A stretch of DNA of 64,000 bases, taken from the NCBI GenBank assembly GCA_036172665.1, contig JAYKNF010000031.1, positions 245,335 through 309,334 on the forward strand. Direction: 5' to 3'. The DNA is from Prosopocoilus inquinatus (lineage: Eukaryota > Arthropoda > Insecta > Coleoptera > Lucanidae). A program made the position numbers and the translations under genes. Shown here piece by piece: positions 36,491 through 51,200 of this stretch. The notes below the pieces were generated by a model. That model made no database searches and was not told the DNA's origin. It worked only from the letters and a program-made list of their open reading frames with translations. The first letter of the stretch is position 1. Every line of letters starts with the position of its first letter.

Positions 36491-39400
36491 CTCCTGCTGC
36501 GTCCAAAAACTTTGTATCTCACATCAGACTTGCTGGAGTCCATCCAAACTTCCAATAACATGTTAGATAAGTAAGGATCGTTTAGATACATCACAGGTAC
36601 AACGCTAATACGTGTTGTTTCGTTCAAAACTATTTCCAGCTTCAGCTGCGTCCGAGAACTTCGTATCTCACATCAAAGTTACTGGAGTCCATCGAAACGC
36701 CAAATAACATGTTAGATGAGTAAGGATCGATTAGATACATCACAGGAACAACGCTAATGCGTGTTGTTTCGTTTAAAACTATTTCCAGCTTCTGCTGCGT
36801 CGGAAAACGTCGTATCTCTCATCAGAGTTACTGGAGTCCGTCCAAACGTCAAATAACATGATAGATGAGTAAGGATCGATTAGTTACATCACAGGAACAA
36901 CGCTAATATGTGTTGTTTCGTTTAAAACTATTTCCAGCTGCTGCTGCGTCCGAAAATTTCGTATCTCACATTAGAGTTACTGGAGTCCATCGAAACGTCA
37001 AATAACATAGTAGCTAAGTAAGGATCGATTAGATACATCACAGGAACAACGCTAATACGTGTTTTTTCGTTCTAAACTATTTCCAGCTTCTGCTGCGTCC
37101 AAAAACTTTGTATCTCACATCAGAGTTACTGGAGTCCATCCAAACGTCAAATAACATGATAGATGAGTAAGGATCGATTAGATACGTCACAGGAACAACG
37201 CTAATACGTGTTGTTTCGTTTAAAACTATTTCCAGCTTCTGCTGCGTCCGAAAACGTCGTATCTCACATCAGAGTTACTGGAGTGCACCGAAACGTCAAA
37301 TAACATGATAGATAAGTAAGGATGGATTAGATACAGCACAGGAACAACGCTAATACGTGTTGTTTCGTTTAAAACTATTTCTAGCTCCTGCTGCGTCCAA
37401 AAACTTTGTATCTCACATCAGACTTACTGGAGTCCATCCAAACGTCAAATAACATGATAGATGAGTAAGGATCGATTAGATACATCACAGGAACAACGCT
37501 AATGCCTGTTGTTTCGTTTAAAACTATTTCCAGCTTCTGCTGCGTCCGAAAATTTCGTTTCTCACATTAGAGTTACTGGAGTCCATCGAAACGTCAAATA
37601 ACATGATAGATGAGTAAGTATCGATTAGATACATCACAGGAACAACGCTAATGCGTGTTGTTCCGTTAAAAACTATTTCCAGCTTCTGCTGCGTCCGAAA
37701 ACGTCGTATCTCACATCAGAGCTACTGGAGTCCATCGCAACGCCAAATAACATGATAGATGAGTAAGGATGGATTAGATACATCACAGGAGCTACGCTAA
37801 TACGTGTTGTTTCCTTTAAAACTATTTCCAGCTTCAGCTGCGTCCGAGAACTTCGTATCTCACATCAAAGTTACTGGAGTCCATCGAAACGCCAAATAAC
37901 ATGATAGATGAGTAAGGATCGATTAGATACATCACAGGAACAACGCTAATGCGTGTTGTTTCGTTTAAAACTATTTCCAGCTTATGCTGCATCCCAAGAT
38001 TTCGTATCTCACATCAGAGATACTGGAGTCCATCCAAACGTCAAATAACATGATAGATGAGTAAGGATCGATTAGATACATCACAGGAACAACGCTAATA
38101 CGTGTTGTTTCGTTTAAAACTATTTCCAGCTCCTGCTGCGTCCAAAAACTTCGTATCTCACATCAGAGTTACTAGAGTCCATCGAAACGACAAATAACAT
38201 GATAGATGAGTAAGGATCGATTAGATACATCACAGGAAAAACGCTAATGCGTGTTGTTTCATTTAAAACTATTTCCAGTTTCTGCTGCGTCCGAAAACGT
38301 CGTATCTCACATCAGAGCTACTGGAGTCCATCGAAACGCCAAATAACATGATAGATGAATAAGGATCGATTAGTTACATCACAGGAACAACGCTAATACG
38401 TGTTGTTTCATTTAAAACTATTTCCAGCTTCAGCTGCGTCCGAGAACTTCGTATCTCACATCAAAGTTACTGGAGTCCTTCGAAACGCCAAATAACATGA
38501 TAGATGAGTAAGGATCGATTAGATACATCACAGGAACAACGCTAATACGTGTTGTTTCGTTTAAAACTATTTCCAGCTTCTGCTGCGTCCGAAAACGTCG
38601 TATCTCACATCAGAGCTACTGGAGTCCATCGAAACGCCAAATAACATGATAGATGAGTAAGGATCGATTAGATACATCACAGGAACAACGCTAATACGTG
38701 TTGTTTCATTTAAAACTATTTCGAGCTCCTGCTGCGTCCAAAAATTTTGTATCTCACATCAGACTTACTGGAGTACATCCAAACGTCAAATAACATGTTA
38801 GATAAGTAAGGATCGTTTAGATACATCACAGGAACAACGCTAATACGTGTTGTTTCGTTCAAAACTATTTCCAGCTTCTACTGCGTCCGAGAACTTTGTA
38901 TCTCTCATCAGAGTTACTGGAGTCCGTCCAAACGTCAAATAACATGATAGATGAGTAAGGATCGATTAGTTACATCACAGGAACAACGCTAATATTTGTT
39001 GTTTCGTTTAAAACTATTTCCAGCTGCTGCTGCGTCCGAAAATTTCGTATCTCACATTAGAGTTACTGGAGTCCATCGAAACGTCAAATAACATGATAGA
39101 TGAGTAAGGATCGATTAGATACATCACAGGAACAACGTTAATGCCTGTTGTTTCGTTTAAAACTATTTCCAGCTTCTGCTGCGTCCGAAAATTTCGTTTC
39201 TCACATTAGAGTTACTGGAGTCCATCGAAACGTCAAATACCATGATAGATGAGTAAGTGTCGATTAGATACATCACAGGAACAACGCTAATGCGTGTTGT
39301 TTCGTTTAAAACTATTTCCAGCTTCTGCTGCGTCCGAAAACGTCGTATCTCACATCAGAGCTACTGGAGTCCATCGAAACGCCAAATAACATGATAGATG

Positions 39401-41258
39401 AGTAAGGATCGATTAGATACATCACAGGAACAACGCTAATGCGTGTTGTTTCGTTTAAAACTATTTCCAGCTTCAGCTGCGTCCGAGAACTTCGTATCTC
39501 ACTTCAGAGTTACTGGAGCCCATCCAAACGTCAAATAACATGATAGATGAGTAAGGATCGATTAGATACATCACAGGAACAACGCTAATACGTGTTGTTT
39601 CGTTTAAAACTATTTCCAGCTCCTGCTGCGTCCAAAAACGTCGTATCTCACATCAGAGCTACTGGAGTCCATCGAAACGCCAAATAACATGATAGATGAA
39701 TAAGGATCGATTAGATACATCACAGGAACAACGCTAATACGTGTTGTTTCATTTAAAACTATTTCCAGCTTCAGCTGCGTCCGAGAACTTCGTATCTCAC
39801 ATCAAAGTTACTGGAGTCCTTCGAAACGCCAAATAACATGATAGATGAGTAAGGATCGATTAGATACATCACAGGAACAACGCTAATACGTGTTGTTTCG
39901 TTTAAAACTATTTCCAGCTTCTGCTGCGTCCGAAAACGTCGTATCTCACATCAGAGCTACTGGAGTCCATCGAAACGCCAAATAGCATAATAGATGAGTA
40001 AGGATCGATTAGATACAGCACAGGAACAACGCTAATACGTGTTGTTTCGTTTAAAACTATTTCCAGCTCCTGCTGCATCCAAAAACTTTGTATCTCACAT
40101 CAGACTTACTGGAGTCCATCCAAACGTCAAATAACATGTTAGATAAGTAAGGATCGTTTAGATACATCACAGGAACAACGCTAATACGTGTTGTTTCGTT
40201 CAAAACTATTTCCAGCTTCTACTGCGTCCGAGAACTTTGTATCTCTCATCAGAGTTACTGGAGTCCGTCCAAACGTCAAATAACATGATAGATGAGTAAG
40301 GATCGATTAGTTACATCACAGGAACAACGCTAATATGTGTTGTTTCGTTTAAAACTATTTCCAGCTGCTGCTGCGTCCGAAAATTTCGTATCTCACATTA
40401 GAGTTACTGGAGTCCATCGAAACGTCAAATAACATGATAGATGAGTAAGGATCGATTAGATACATCACAGGAACAACGTTAATGCCTGTTGTTTCGTTTA
40501 AAACTATTTCCAGCTTCTGCTGCGTCCGAAAATTTCGTTTCTCACATTAGAGTTACTGGAGTCCATCGAAACGTCAAATACCATGATAGATGAGTAAGTA
40601 TCGATTAGATACATCACAGGAACAACGCTAATGCGTGTTGTTTCGTTTAAAACTATTTCCAGCTTCTGCTGCGTCCGAAAACGTCGTATCTCACATCAGA
40701 GCTACTGGAGTCCATCGAAACGCCAAATAACATGATAGATGAGTAAGGATCGATTAGATACATCACAGGAACAACGCTAATGCGTGTTGTTTCGTTTAAA
40801 ACTATTTCCAGCTTCAGCTGCGTCCGAGAACTTCGTATCTCACTTCAGAGTTACTGGAGCCCATCCAAACGTCAAATAACATGATAGATGAGTAAGGATC
40901 GATTAGATACATCACAGGAACAACGCTAATACGTGTTGTTTCGTTTAAAACTATTTCCAGCTCCTGCTGCGTCCAAAAACTTCGTATCTCACATCAGAGC
41001 TACTGGAGTCCATCGAAACGCCAAATAACATGATAGATGAGTAAGGATCGATTAGATACATCACAGGAACAACGCTAATACGTGTTGTTTCATTTAAAAC
41101 TATTTCCAGCTTCAGCTGCGTCCGAAAACGTCTTATCTCACATCAGAGCTACTGGAGTCCATCGAAACGCCAAATAGCATGATAGATGAGTAAGGATCGA
41201 TTAGATACAGCACAGGAACAACGCTAATACGTGTTGTTTCGTTTAAAACTATTTCCAG
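36491..41258 (+). repeat. Z-type unit 3, 32 monomers (4,768 bp)
   Basis: It starts with the GACTTGCTGG b anchor (CAAACTTCCAAT) and ends before the identical anchor at 41259. CGTCTTATC, CTTCCAATAAC and GTGCACCG all recur at exactly 4,768 bp. Inside, nine monomers from 38726 (b or TTTCGAGCTCC, CTTCTACTGCG, g, TTTCGTTTCTC, a, e, hybrid, d, a) are followed by a second run from 40067, 1,341 bp later. The two AACGTTAATGCC sites at 39134 and 40475 show this. Confidence 0.9.
38726..41109 (+). repeat. 9-monomer tandem duplication
   Basis: Copy 1 is 38726-40066 and copy 2 is 40067-41109 (seven monomers before it turns into the CGTCTTATC hybrid). The spacing is exactly 9 x 149 = 1,341 bp. Shared rare variants are AACGTTAATGCC and TACCATGATAG. 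The first b monomer has the TTTCGAGCTCC junction and GAGTACATCC, and the second has CTGCATCC. Confidence 0.87.
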
Positions 41259-43791
41259 CTCCTGCTGCGTCCAAAAACTTTGTATCTCACATCAGACTTG
41301 CTGGAGTCCATCCAAACTTCCAATAACATGTTAGATAAGTAAGGATCGTTTAGATACATCACAGGTACAACGCTAATACGTGTTGTTTCGTTCAAAACTA
41401 TTTCCAGCTTCAGCTGCGTCCGAGAACTTCGTATCTCACATCAAAGTTACTGGAGTCCATCGAAACGCCAAATAACATGTTAGATGAGTAAGGATCGATT
41501 AGATACATCACAGGAAAAACGCTAATGCGTGTTGTTTCGTTTAAAACTATTTCCAGCTTCTGCTGCGTCGGAAAACGTCGTATCTCTCATCAGAGTTACT
41601 GGAGTCCGTCCAAACGTCAAATAACATGATAGATGAGTAAGGATCGATTAGTTACATCACAGGAACAACGCTAATATGTGTTGTTTCGTTGAAAACTATT
41701 TCCAGCTGCTGCTGCGTCCGAAAATTTCGTATCTCACATTAGAGTTACTGGAGTCCATCGAAACGTCAAATAACATAGTAGCTAAGTAAGGATCGATTAG
41801 ATACATCACAGGAACAACGCTAATACGTGTTTTTTCGTTCTAAACTATTTCCAGCTTCTGCTGCGTCCAAAAACTTTGTATCTCACATCAGAGTTAATGG
41901 AGTCCATCCAAACGTCAAATAACATGATAGATGAGTAAGGATCGATTAGATACATCACAGGAACAACGCTAATACGTGTTGTTTCGTTTAAAACTATTTC
42001 CAGCTTCTGCTGCGTCCGAAAACGTCGTATCTCACATCAGAGTTACTGGAGTGCACCGAAACGTCAAATAACATGATAGATAAGTAAGGATGGATTAGAT
42101 ACAGCACAGGAACAACGCTAATACGTGTTGTTTCGTTTAAAACTATTTCTAGCTCCTGCTGCGTCCAAAAACTTTGTATCTCACATCAGACTTACTGGAG
42201 TCCATCCAAACGTCAAATAACATGATAGATGAGTAAGGATCGATTAGATACATCACAGGAACAACGCTAATGCCTGTTGTTTCGTTTAAAACTATTTCCA
42301 GCTTCTGCTGCGTCCGAAAATTTCGTTTCTCACATTAGAGTTACTGGAGTCCATCGAAACGTCAAATAACATGATAGATGAGTAAGTATCGATTATATAC
42401 ATCACAGGAACAACGCTAATGCGTGTTGTTCCGTTAAAAACTATTTCCAGCTTCTGCTGCGTCCGAAAACGTCGTATCTCACATCAGAGCTACTGGAGTC
42501 CATCGCAACGCCAAATAACATGATAGATGAGTAAGGATCGATTAGATACATCACAGGAGCTACGCTAATACGTGTTGTTTCCTTTAAAACTATTTCCAGC
42601 TTCAGCTGCGTCCGAGAACTTCGTATCTCACATCAAAGTTACTGGAGTCCATCGAAACGCCAAATAACATGATAGATGAGTAAGGATCGATTAGATACAT
42701 CACAGGAACAACGCTAATGCGTGTTGTTTCGTTTAAAACTATTTCCAGCTTATGCTGCATCCGAAAATTTCGTATCTCACATCAGAGATACTGGAGTCCA
42801 TCCAAACGTCAAATAACATGATAGATGAGTAAGGATCGATTAGATACATCACAGGAACAACGCTAATACGTGTTGTTTCGTTTAAAACTATTTCCAGCTC
42901 CTGCTGCGTCCAAGAACTTCGTATCTCACATCAGAGTTACTAGAGTCCATCGAAACGTCAAATAACATGATAGATGAGTAAGGATCGATTAGATACATCA
43001 CAGGAAAAACGCTAATGCGTGTTGTTTCATTTAAAACTATTTCCAGCTTCTGCTGCGTCCGAAAACGTCGTATCTCACATCAGAGCTACTGGAGTCCATC
43101 GAAACGCCAAATAACATGATAGATGAGTAAGGATCGATTAGATACATCACAGGAACAACGCTAATACGTGTTGTTTCATTTAAAACTATTTCCAGCTTCA
43201 GCTGCGTCCGAGAACTTCGTATCTGACATCAAAGTTACTGGAGTCCTTCGAAACGCCAAATAACATGATAGATGAGTAAGGATCGATTAGATACATCACA
43301 GGAACAACGCTAATACGTGTTGTTTCGTTTAAAACTATTTCCAGCTTCTGCTGCGTCCGAAAACGTCGTATCTCACATCAGACTTACTGGAGTCCATCCA
43401 AACGTCAAATAACATGTTAGATAAGTAAGGATCGTTTAGATACATCACAGGAACAACGCTAATACGTGTTGTTTCGTTCAAAACTATTTCCAGCTTCTAC
43501 TGCGTCCGAGAACTTTGTATCTCTCATCAGAGTTACTGGAGTCCGTCCAAACGTCAAATAACATGATAGATGAGTAAGGATCGATTAGTTACATCACAGG
43601 AACAACGCTAATATGTGTTGTTTCGTTTAAAACTATTTCCAGCTGCTGCTGCGTCCGAAAATTTCGTATCTCACATTAGAGTTACTGGAGTCCATCGAAA
43701 CGTCAAATAACATAGTAGCTAAGTAAGGATCGATTAGATACATCACAGGAACAACGCTAATACGTGTTGTTTCGATTAAAACTATTTCTAG
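41259..43791 (+). repeat. Z-type unit 4, 17 monomers
   Basis: It repeats the first part of unit 3 monomer for monomer (b anchor, d, a, g, h, a' with GTGCACCG, b, TTTCGTTTCTC, a with CATCGCAACG, d, TTATGC, c, a, d with GTCCTTCG). It then shortcuts at 43345, where an a monomer turns into b sequence (CAGACTTACTGG), to the CTTCTACTGCG monomer and a g monomer. Confidence 0.87.
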
Positions 43792-45132
43792 CTCCTGCTG
43801 CGTCCAAAAACTTCGTATCTCACATCAGAGTTACTAGAGTCCATCGAAACGTCAAATAACACGATAGATGAGTAAGAATCGATTAGATACATCACAGGAA
43901 CAACGCTAATACGTGTTGTTTCATTTAAAACTATTTCCAGCTTCAGCTGCGTCCGAGAACTTCGTATCTCACATCAAAGTTACTGGAGTCCATCGAAACG
44001 CCAAATAACATGTTAGATGAGTAAGGATCGATTAGATACATCACAGGAACAACGCTAATGCGTGTTGTTTCGTTTAAAACTATTTCCAGCTTCTGCTGCG
44101 TCCGAAAACGTCGTATCTCACATCAGAGTTAGTGGAGTCCATCGAAACGCCAAATAACATGATAGATAAGTAAGGATCGATTAGATACAGCACAGGAACA
44201 ACGCTAATACGTGTTGTTTCGATTAAAACTATTTCTAGCTCCTGCTGCGTCCAAAAACTTCGTATCTCACATCAGAGTTACTAGAGTCCATCGAAACGTC
44301 AAATAACATGATAGATGAGTAAGAATCGATTAGATACATCACAGGAACAACGCTAATACGTGTTGTTTCATTTAAAACTATTTCCAGCTTCAGCTGCGTC
44401 CGAGAACTTCGTATCTCACATCAAAGTTACTGGAGTCCATCGAAACGCCAAATAACATGTTAGATGAGTAAGGATCGATTAGATACATCACAGGAACAAC
44501 GCTAATGCGTGTTGTTTCGTTTAAAACTATTTCCAGCTTCTGCTGCGTCGGAAAACGTCGTATCTCTCATCAGAGTTACTGGAGTCCGTCCAAACGTCAA
44601 ATAACATGATAGATGAGTAAGGATCGATTAGTTACATCACAGGAACAACGCTAATATGTGTTGTTTCGTTTAAAACTATTTCCAGCTGCTGCTGCGTCCG
44701 AAAATTTCGTATCTCACATTAGAGTTACTGGAGTCCATCGAAACGTCAAATAACATAGTAGCTAAGTAAGGATCGATTAGATACATCACAGGAACAACGC
44801 TAATACGTGTTTTTTCGTTCTAAACTATTTCCAGCTTCTGCTGCGTCCAAAAACTTTGTATCTCACATCAGAGTTACTGGAGTCCATCCAAACGTCAAAT
44901 AACATGATAGATGAGTAAGGATCGATTAGATACATCACAGGAACAACGCTAATACGTGTTGTTTCGTTTAAAACTATTTCCAGCTTCTGCTGCGTCCGAA
45001 AACGTCGTATCTCACATCAGAGTTACTGGAGTGCACCGAAACGTCAAATAACATGATAGATGAGTAAGGATCGATTAGATACATCACAGAAACAACTCTA
45101 ATGCCTGTTGTTTCGTTTAAAACTATTTCCAG
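43792..45132 (+). repeat. Lead-in to the super-repeat, 9 monomers
   Basis: The order is c (AACACGATAG, GTAAGAATCG), d, a (GAGTTAGTGG), c (GTAAGAATCG), d, a (GTCGG), g, h, and an a'/b hybrid (GTGCACCG then ACAGAAACAACTCTAATG). It matches 56457-57946, which has ten monomers. The missing b monomer is replaced by the hybrid at 44984. The spacing is 12,665 bp (85 monomers) before the hybrid and 12,814 bp (86 monomers) after it. Confidence 0.88.
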
Positions 45133-48100
45133 CTTCTGCTGCGTCCGAAAATTTCGTTTCTCACATTAGAGTTACTGGAGTCCATCGAAACGTCAAATAA
45201 CATGATAGATGAGTAAGTATCGATTAGATACATCACAGGAACAACGCTAATGCGTGTTGTTCCGTTAAAAACTATTTCCAGCTTCTGCTGCGTCCGAAAA
45301 CGTCGTATCTCACATCAGAGCTACTGGAGTCCATCGAAACGCCAAATAACATGATAAGTGAGTAAGGATCGATTAGATACAGCTTAGGAACAACGCTAAT
45401 ACGTGTTGTTTCGTTTAAAACTATTTCCAGCTCCTGCTGCGTCCAAAAACTTCGTATCTCACATCAGAGTTACTAGAGTCCATCGAAACGTCAAATAACA
45501 TGATAGATGAGTAAGGATCGATTAGATACATCACAGGAACAACGCTAATGCCTGTTGTTTCGTTTAAAACTATTTCCAGCTTATGCTGCATCCGAAGATA
45601 TCGTATCTCACATCAGAGATACTGGAGTCCATCCAAACGTCAAATAACATGATAGATGAGTAAGGATCGATTAGATACATCACAGGAACAACGCTAATAA
45701 TTGTTGTTTCGTTTAAAACTATTTCCAGCTTCTGCTGCGTCCGAAAACGTCGTATCTCACATCAGAGCTACTGGAGTCCATCGAAACGCCAAATAACATG
45801 ATAGATGAGTAAGGATCGATTAGATACATCACAGGAACAACGCTAATACGTGTTGTTTCATTTAAAACTATTTCCAGCTCCTGCTGCGTCCAAAAATTTT
45901 GTATCTCACATCAGACTTACTGGAGTCCATCCAAACGTCAAATAACATGTTAGATAAGTAAGGATAGTTTAGATACATCACAGGAACAACGCTAATACGT
46001 GTTGTTTCGTTTAAAACTATTTCCAGCTCCTGCTGCGTCCAAAAACTTCGTATCTCACATCAGAGCTACTGGAGTCCATCGAAACGCCAAATAACATGAT
46101 AGATGAGTAAGGATCGATTAGATACATCACAGGAACAACGCTAATACGTGTTGTTTCATTTAAAACTATTTCCAGCTTCTGCTGCGTCCGAAAACGTCGT
46201 ATCTCTCATCAGAGCTACTGGAGTCCATCGAAACGCCAAATAACATGATAGATGAGTAAGGATCGATTAGATACATCACAGGAACAACGCTAATACGTGT
46301 TGTTTCATTTAAAACTATTTCCAGCATCTGCTGCGTCCGAAAACGTCGTATCTCACATCAGAGTTAGTGGAGTCCATCGAAACGCCAAATAACATGATAG
46401 ATAAGTAAGGATCGATTAGATACAGCACAGGAACAACGCTAATACGTGTTGTTTCGATTAAAACTATTTCTAGCTCCTGCTGCGTCCAAAAACTTCGTAT
46501 CTCACATCAGAGTTACTAGAGTCCATCGAAACGTCAAATAACATGATAGATGAGTAAGAATCGATTAGATACATCACAGGAACAACGCTAATACGTGTTG
46601 TTTCATTTAAAACTATTTCCAGCTTCAGCTGCGTCCGAGAACTTCGTATCTCACATCAAAGTTACTGGAGTCCATCGAAACGCCAAATAACATGTTAGAT
46701 GAGTAAGGATCGATTAGATACATCACAGGAACAACGCTAATGCGTGTTGTTTCGTTTAAAACTATTTCCAGCTTCTGCTGCGTCCGAAAACGTCGTATCT
46801 CACATCAGAGTTAGTGGAGTCCATCGAAACGCCAAATAACATGATAGATAAGTAAGGATCGATTAGATACAGCACAGGAACAACGCTAATACGTGTTGTT
46901 TCGATTAAAACTATTTCTAGCTCCTGCTGCGTCCAAAAACTTCGTATCTCACATCAGAGTTACTAGAGACCATCGAAACGTCAAATAACATGATAGATGA
47001 GTAAGGATCGATTAGATACATCACATGAACAACGCTAATGCGTGTTGTTTCATTTAAAACTATTTCCAGCTTCTGCTGCGTCCGATAATTTCGTATCTCA
47101 CATCAGAGTTACTGGAGGTCATCCAAACGTCAAATAACATGATAGATGAGTAAGGATCGATTAGATACATCACAGGAACAACGCTAATGCGTGTTGTTTC
47201 GTTTAAAACTATTTCCAGCTTCAGCTGCGTCCGAGAACTTCGTATCTCACTTCAGAGTTACTGGAGTCCATCCAAACGTCAAATAACATGATAGATGAGT
47301 AAGGATCGATTAGATACATCACAGGAACAACGCTAATGCGTGTTGTTTCATTTAAAACTATTTCCAGCTTCTGCTGCGTCCGATAATTTCGTATCTCACA
47401 TCAGAGTTACTGGTGTCCATCCAAATGTCAAATAACATGATAGATAAGTAAGGATCGATTAGATACATCACAGGAACAAGACGAATACGTGTTGCTTCGT
47501 TCAAAACTATTTCCAGCTTCTGCTGCGTCCGAGAACTTTGTATCTCACATCAGAGTTACTGGAGTCCATTCAAACGTCAAATAATATGATAGATGAGTAA
47601 GGATCGATTAGATACATCACAGGAACAACGCTAATAGGTGTTGTTTCATTTAAAACTATTTCCAGTTTCAGCTGCGTCCGAGAACTTCGTATCTCACATC
47701 AAAGTTACTGGAGTCCATCGAAACGCCAAATAACATGTTAGATGAGTAAGGATCGATTAGATACATAACAGGAACAACGCTAATGCGTGTTGTTTCGTTT
47801 AAAACTATTTCCAGCATCTGCTGCGTCCGAAAACGTCGTATCTCACATCAGAGTTAGTGGAGTCCATCGAAACGCCAAATAACATGATAGATAAGTAAGG
47901 ATCGATTAGATACAGCACAGGAACAACGCTAATACGTGTTGTTTCGATTAAAACTATTTCTAGCTCCTGCTGCGTCCAAAAACTTCGTATCTCACATCAG
48001 AGTTACTAGAGTCCATCGAAATCTCAAATAACATGATAGATGAGTAAGGATCGATTAGATACATCACATGAACAACGCTAATGCGTGTTGTTTCATTTAA

Positions 48101-48261
48101 AACTATTTCCAGCTTCTGCTGCGTCCGATAATTTCGTATCTCACATCAGAGTTACTGGAGGTCATCCAAACGTCAAATAACATGATAGATGAGTAAGGAT
48201 CGATTAGATACATCACAGGAACAACGCTAATGCCTGTTGTTTCGTTTAAAACTATTTCCAG
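45133..48261 (+). repeat. P unit 1, 21 monomers (3,129 bp)
   Basis: P units are counted from one TTTCGTTTCTC monomer to the next within the right part. Each begins TTTCGTTTCTC, a with ATAAGTGAG and ACAGCTTAGG, c, TTATGC with GATATCG, a, b. Unit 1 then runs CTCC hybrid, a, CATCTG with GTTAGTGG, c, d, a, c, GATAATTTCG (GGAGGTC), e, GATAATTTCG (GGTGTCC), CCGAGAACTTTG, d (AGTTTCAGCTG), CATCTG, c (AAATCTC), GATAATTTCG. It matches P unit 4 at 12,814 bp. Confidence 0.9.
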
Positions 48262-51200
48262 CTTCTGCTGCGTCCGAAAATTTCGTTTCTCACATTAGAG
48301 TTATTGGAGTCCATCGAAACGTCAAATAACATGATAGATGAGTAAGTATCGATTAGATACATCACAGGAACAACGCTAATGCGTGTTGTTCCGTTAAAAA
48401 CTATTTCCAGCTTCTGCTGCGTCCGAAAACGTCGTATCTCACATCAGAGCTACTGGAGTCCATCGAAACGCCAAATAACATGATAAGTGAGTAAGGATCG
48501 ATTAGATACAGCTTAGGAACAACGCTAATACGTGTTGTTTCGTTTAAAACTATTTCCAGCTCCTGCTGCGTCCAAAAACTTCGTATCTCACATCAGAGTT
48601 ACTAGAGTCCATCGAAACGTCAAATAACATGATAGATGAGTAAGGATCGATTAGATACATCACAGGAACAACGCTAATGCCTGTTGTTTCGTTTAAAACT
48701 ATTTCCAGCTTATGCTGCATCCGAAGATATCGTATCTCACATCAGAGATACTGGAGTCCATCCAAACGTCAAATAACATGATAGATGAGTAAGGATCGAT
48801 TAGATACATCACAGGAACAACGCTAATACGTGTTGTTTCGTTTAAAACTATTTCCAGCTTCTGCTGCGTCCGAAAACGTCGTATCTCACATCAGAGCTAC
48901 TGGAGTCCATCGAAACGCCAAATAACATGATAGATGAGTAAGGATCGATTAGATACATCACAGGAACAACGCTAATACGTGTTGTTTCATTTAAAACTAT
49001 TTCCAGCTCCTGCTGCGTCCAAAAATTTTGTATCTCACATCAGACTTACTGGAGTCCATCCAAACGTCAAATAACATGATAGATGAGTAAGGATCGATTA
49101 GATACATCACAGGAACAACGCTAATACGTGTTGTTTCGTTTAAAACTATTTCCAGCTCCTGCTGCGTCCAAAAACTTCGTATCTCACATCAGAGCTACTG
49201 AAGTCCATCGAAACGCCAAATAACATGATAGATGAGTAAGGATCGATTAGATACATCACAGGAACAACGCTAATACGTGTTGTTTCATTTAAAACTATTT
49301 CCAGCTTCTGCTGCGTCCGAAAACGTCGTATCTCTCATCAGAGCTACTGGAGTCCATCGAAACGCCAAATAACATGATAGATGAGTAAGGATCGATTAGA
49401 TACATCACAGGAACAACGCTAATAGGTGTTGTTTCATTTAAAACTATTTCCAGCATCTGCTGCGTCCGAAAACGTCGTATCTCACATCAGAGTTAGTGGA
49501 GTCCATCGAAACGCCAAATAATATGATAGATGAGTAAGAATCGATTAGATACATCACAGGAACAACGCTAATACGTGTTGTTTCATTTAAAACTATTTCC
49601 AGCTTCAGCTGCGTCCGAGAACTTCGTATCTCACATCAAAGTTACTGGAGTCCATCGAAACGCCAAATAACATGTTAGATGAGTAAGGATCGATTAGATA
49701 CATCACAGGAACAACGCTAATGCGTGTTGTTTCGTTTAAAACTATTTCCAGCTTCTGCTGCGTCCGAAAACGTCGTATCTCACATCAGAGTTAGTGGAGT
49801 CCATCGAAACGCCAAATAACATGATAGATAAGTAAGGATCGATTAGATACAGCACAGGAACAACGCTAATACGTGTTGTTTCGATTAAAACTATTTCTAG
49901 CTCCTGCTGCGTCCAAAAACTTCGTATCTCACATCAGAGTTACTAGTGTCCATCGAAATCTCAAATAACATGATAGATGAGTAAGGATCGATTAGATACA
50001 TCACATGAACAACGCTAATGCGTGTTGTTTCATTTAAAACTATTTCCAGCTTCTGCTGCGTCCGATAATTTCGTATCTCACATCAGAGTTACTGGAGGTC
50101 ATCCAAACGTCAAATAACATGATAGATGAGTAAGGATCGATTAGATACATCACAGGAACAACGCTAATGCGTGTTGTTTCGTTTAAAACTATTTCCAGCT
50201 TCAGCTGCGTCCGAGAACTTCGTATCTCACTTCAGAGTTACTGGAGTCCATCCAAACGTCAAATAACATGATAGATGAGTAAGGATCGATTAGATACATC
50301 ACAGGAACAACGCTAATGCGTGTTGTTTCATTTAAAACTATTTCCAGCTTCTGCTGCGTCCGATAATTTCGTATCTCACATCAGAGTTAATGGTGTCCAT
50401 CCAAACGTCAAATAACATGATGGATAAGTAAGGATCGATTAGATACATCACAGGAACAAGACGAATACGTGTTGTTTCGTTCAAAACTATTTCCAGCTTC
50501 TGCTGCGTCCGAGAACTTTGTATCTCACATCAGAGTTACTGGAGTCCATTCAAACGTCAAATAATACGATAGATGAGTAAGGATCGATTAGATACATCAC
50601 AGGAACAACGCTAATACGTGTTGTTTCGTTTAAAACTATTTCCAGCATCTGCTGCGTCCGAAAACGTCGTATCTCACATCAAAGTTACTGGAGTTCATCC
50701 AAACATCAAATAACATGTTAGATAAGTAAGGATCGATTAGATACATCACAGGAACAACGCTAATACGTGTTGTTTCGTTTAAAACTATTTCCAGCTCCTG
50801 CTGCGTCCAAAAACTTTGTATCTCACATCAGACTTACTGGAGTCCATCCAAACGTCAAATAACATGTTAGATAAGTAGGGATCGTTTAGATACATCACAG
50901 GAACAACGCTAATGCGTGTTGTTTCGTTAAAAACTATTTCCAGCTTCTGCTGCGTCCGAAAATTTCGTATCTCACATCAGAGATACTGGAGTCCATCCAA
51001 ACGTCAAATAACATGATAGATGAGTAAGGATCGATTAGATACATCACAGGAACAACGCTAATACGTGTTGTTTCGTTTAAAACTATTTCCAGCTGCTGCT
51101 GCGTCCAGAAACTTCGTATCTCACATCAGAGTTACTAGAGTCCATCGAAACGTCAAATAACATGTTAGATGAGTAAGGATCGATTAGATACATAACAGGA

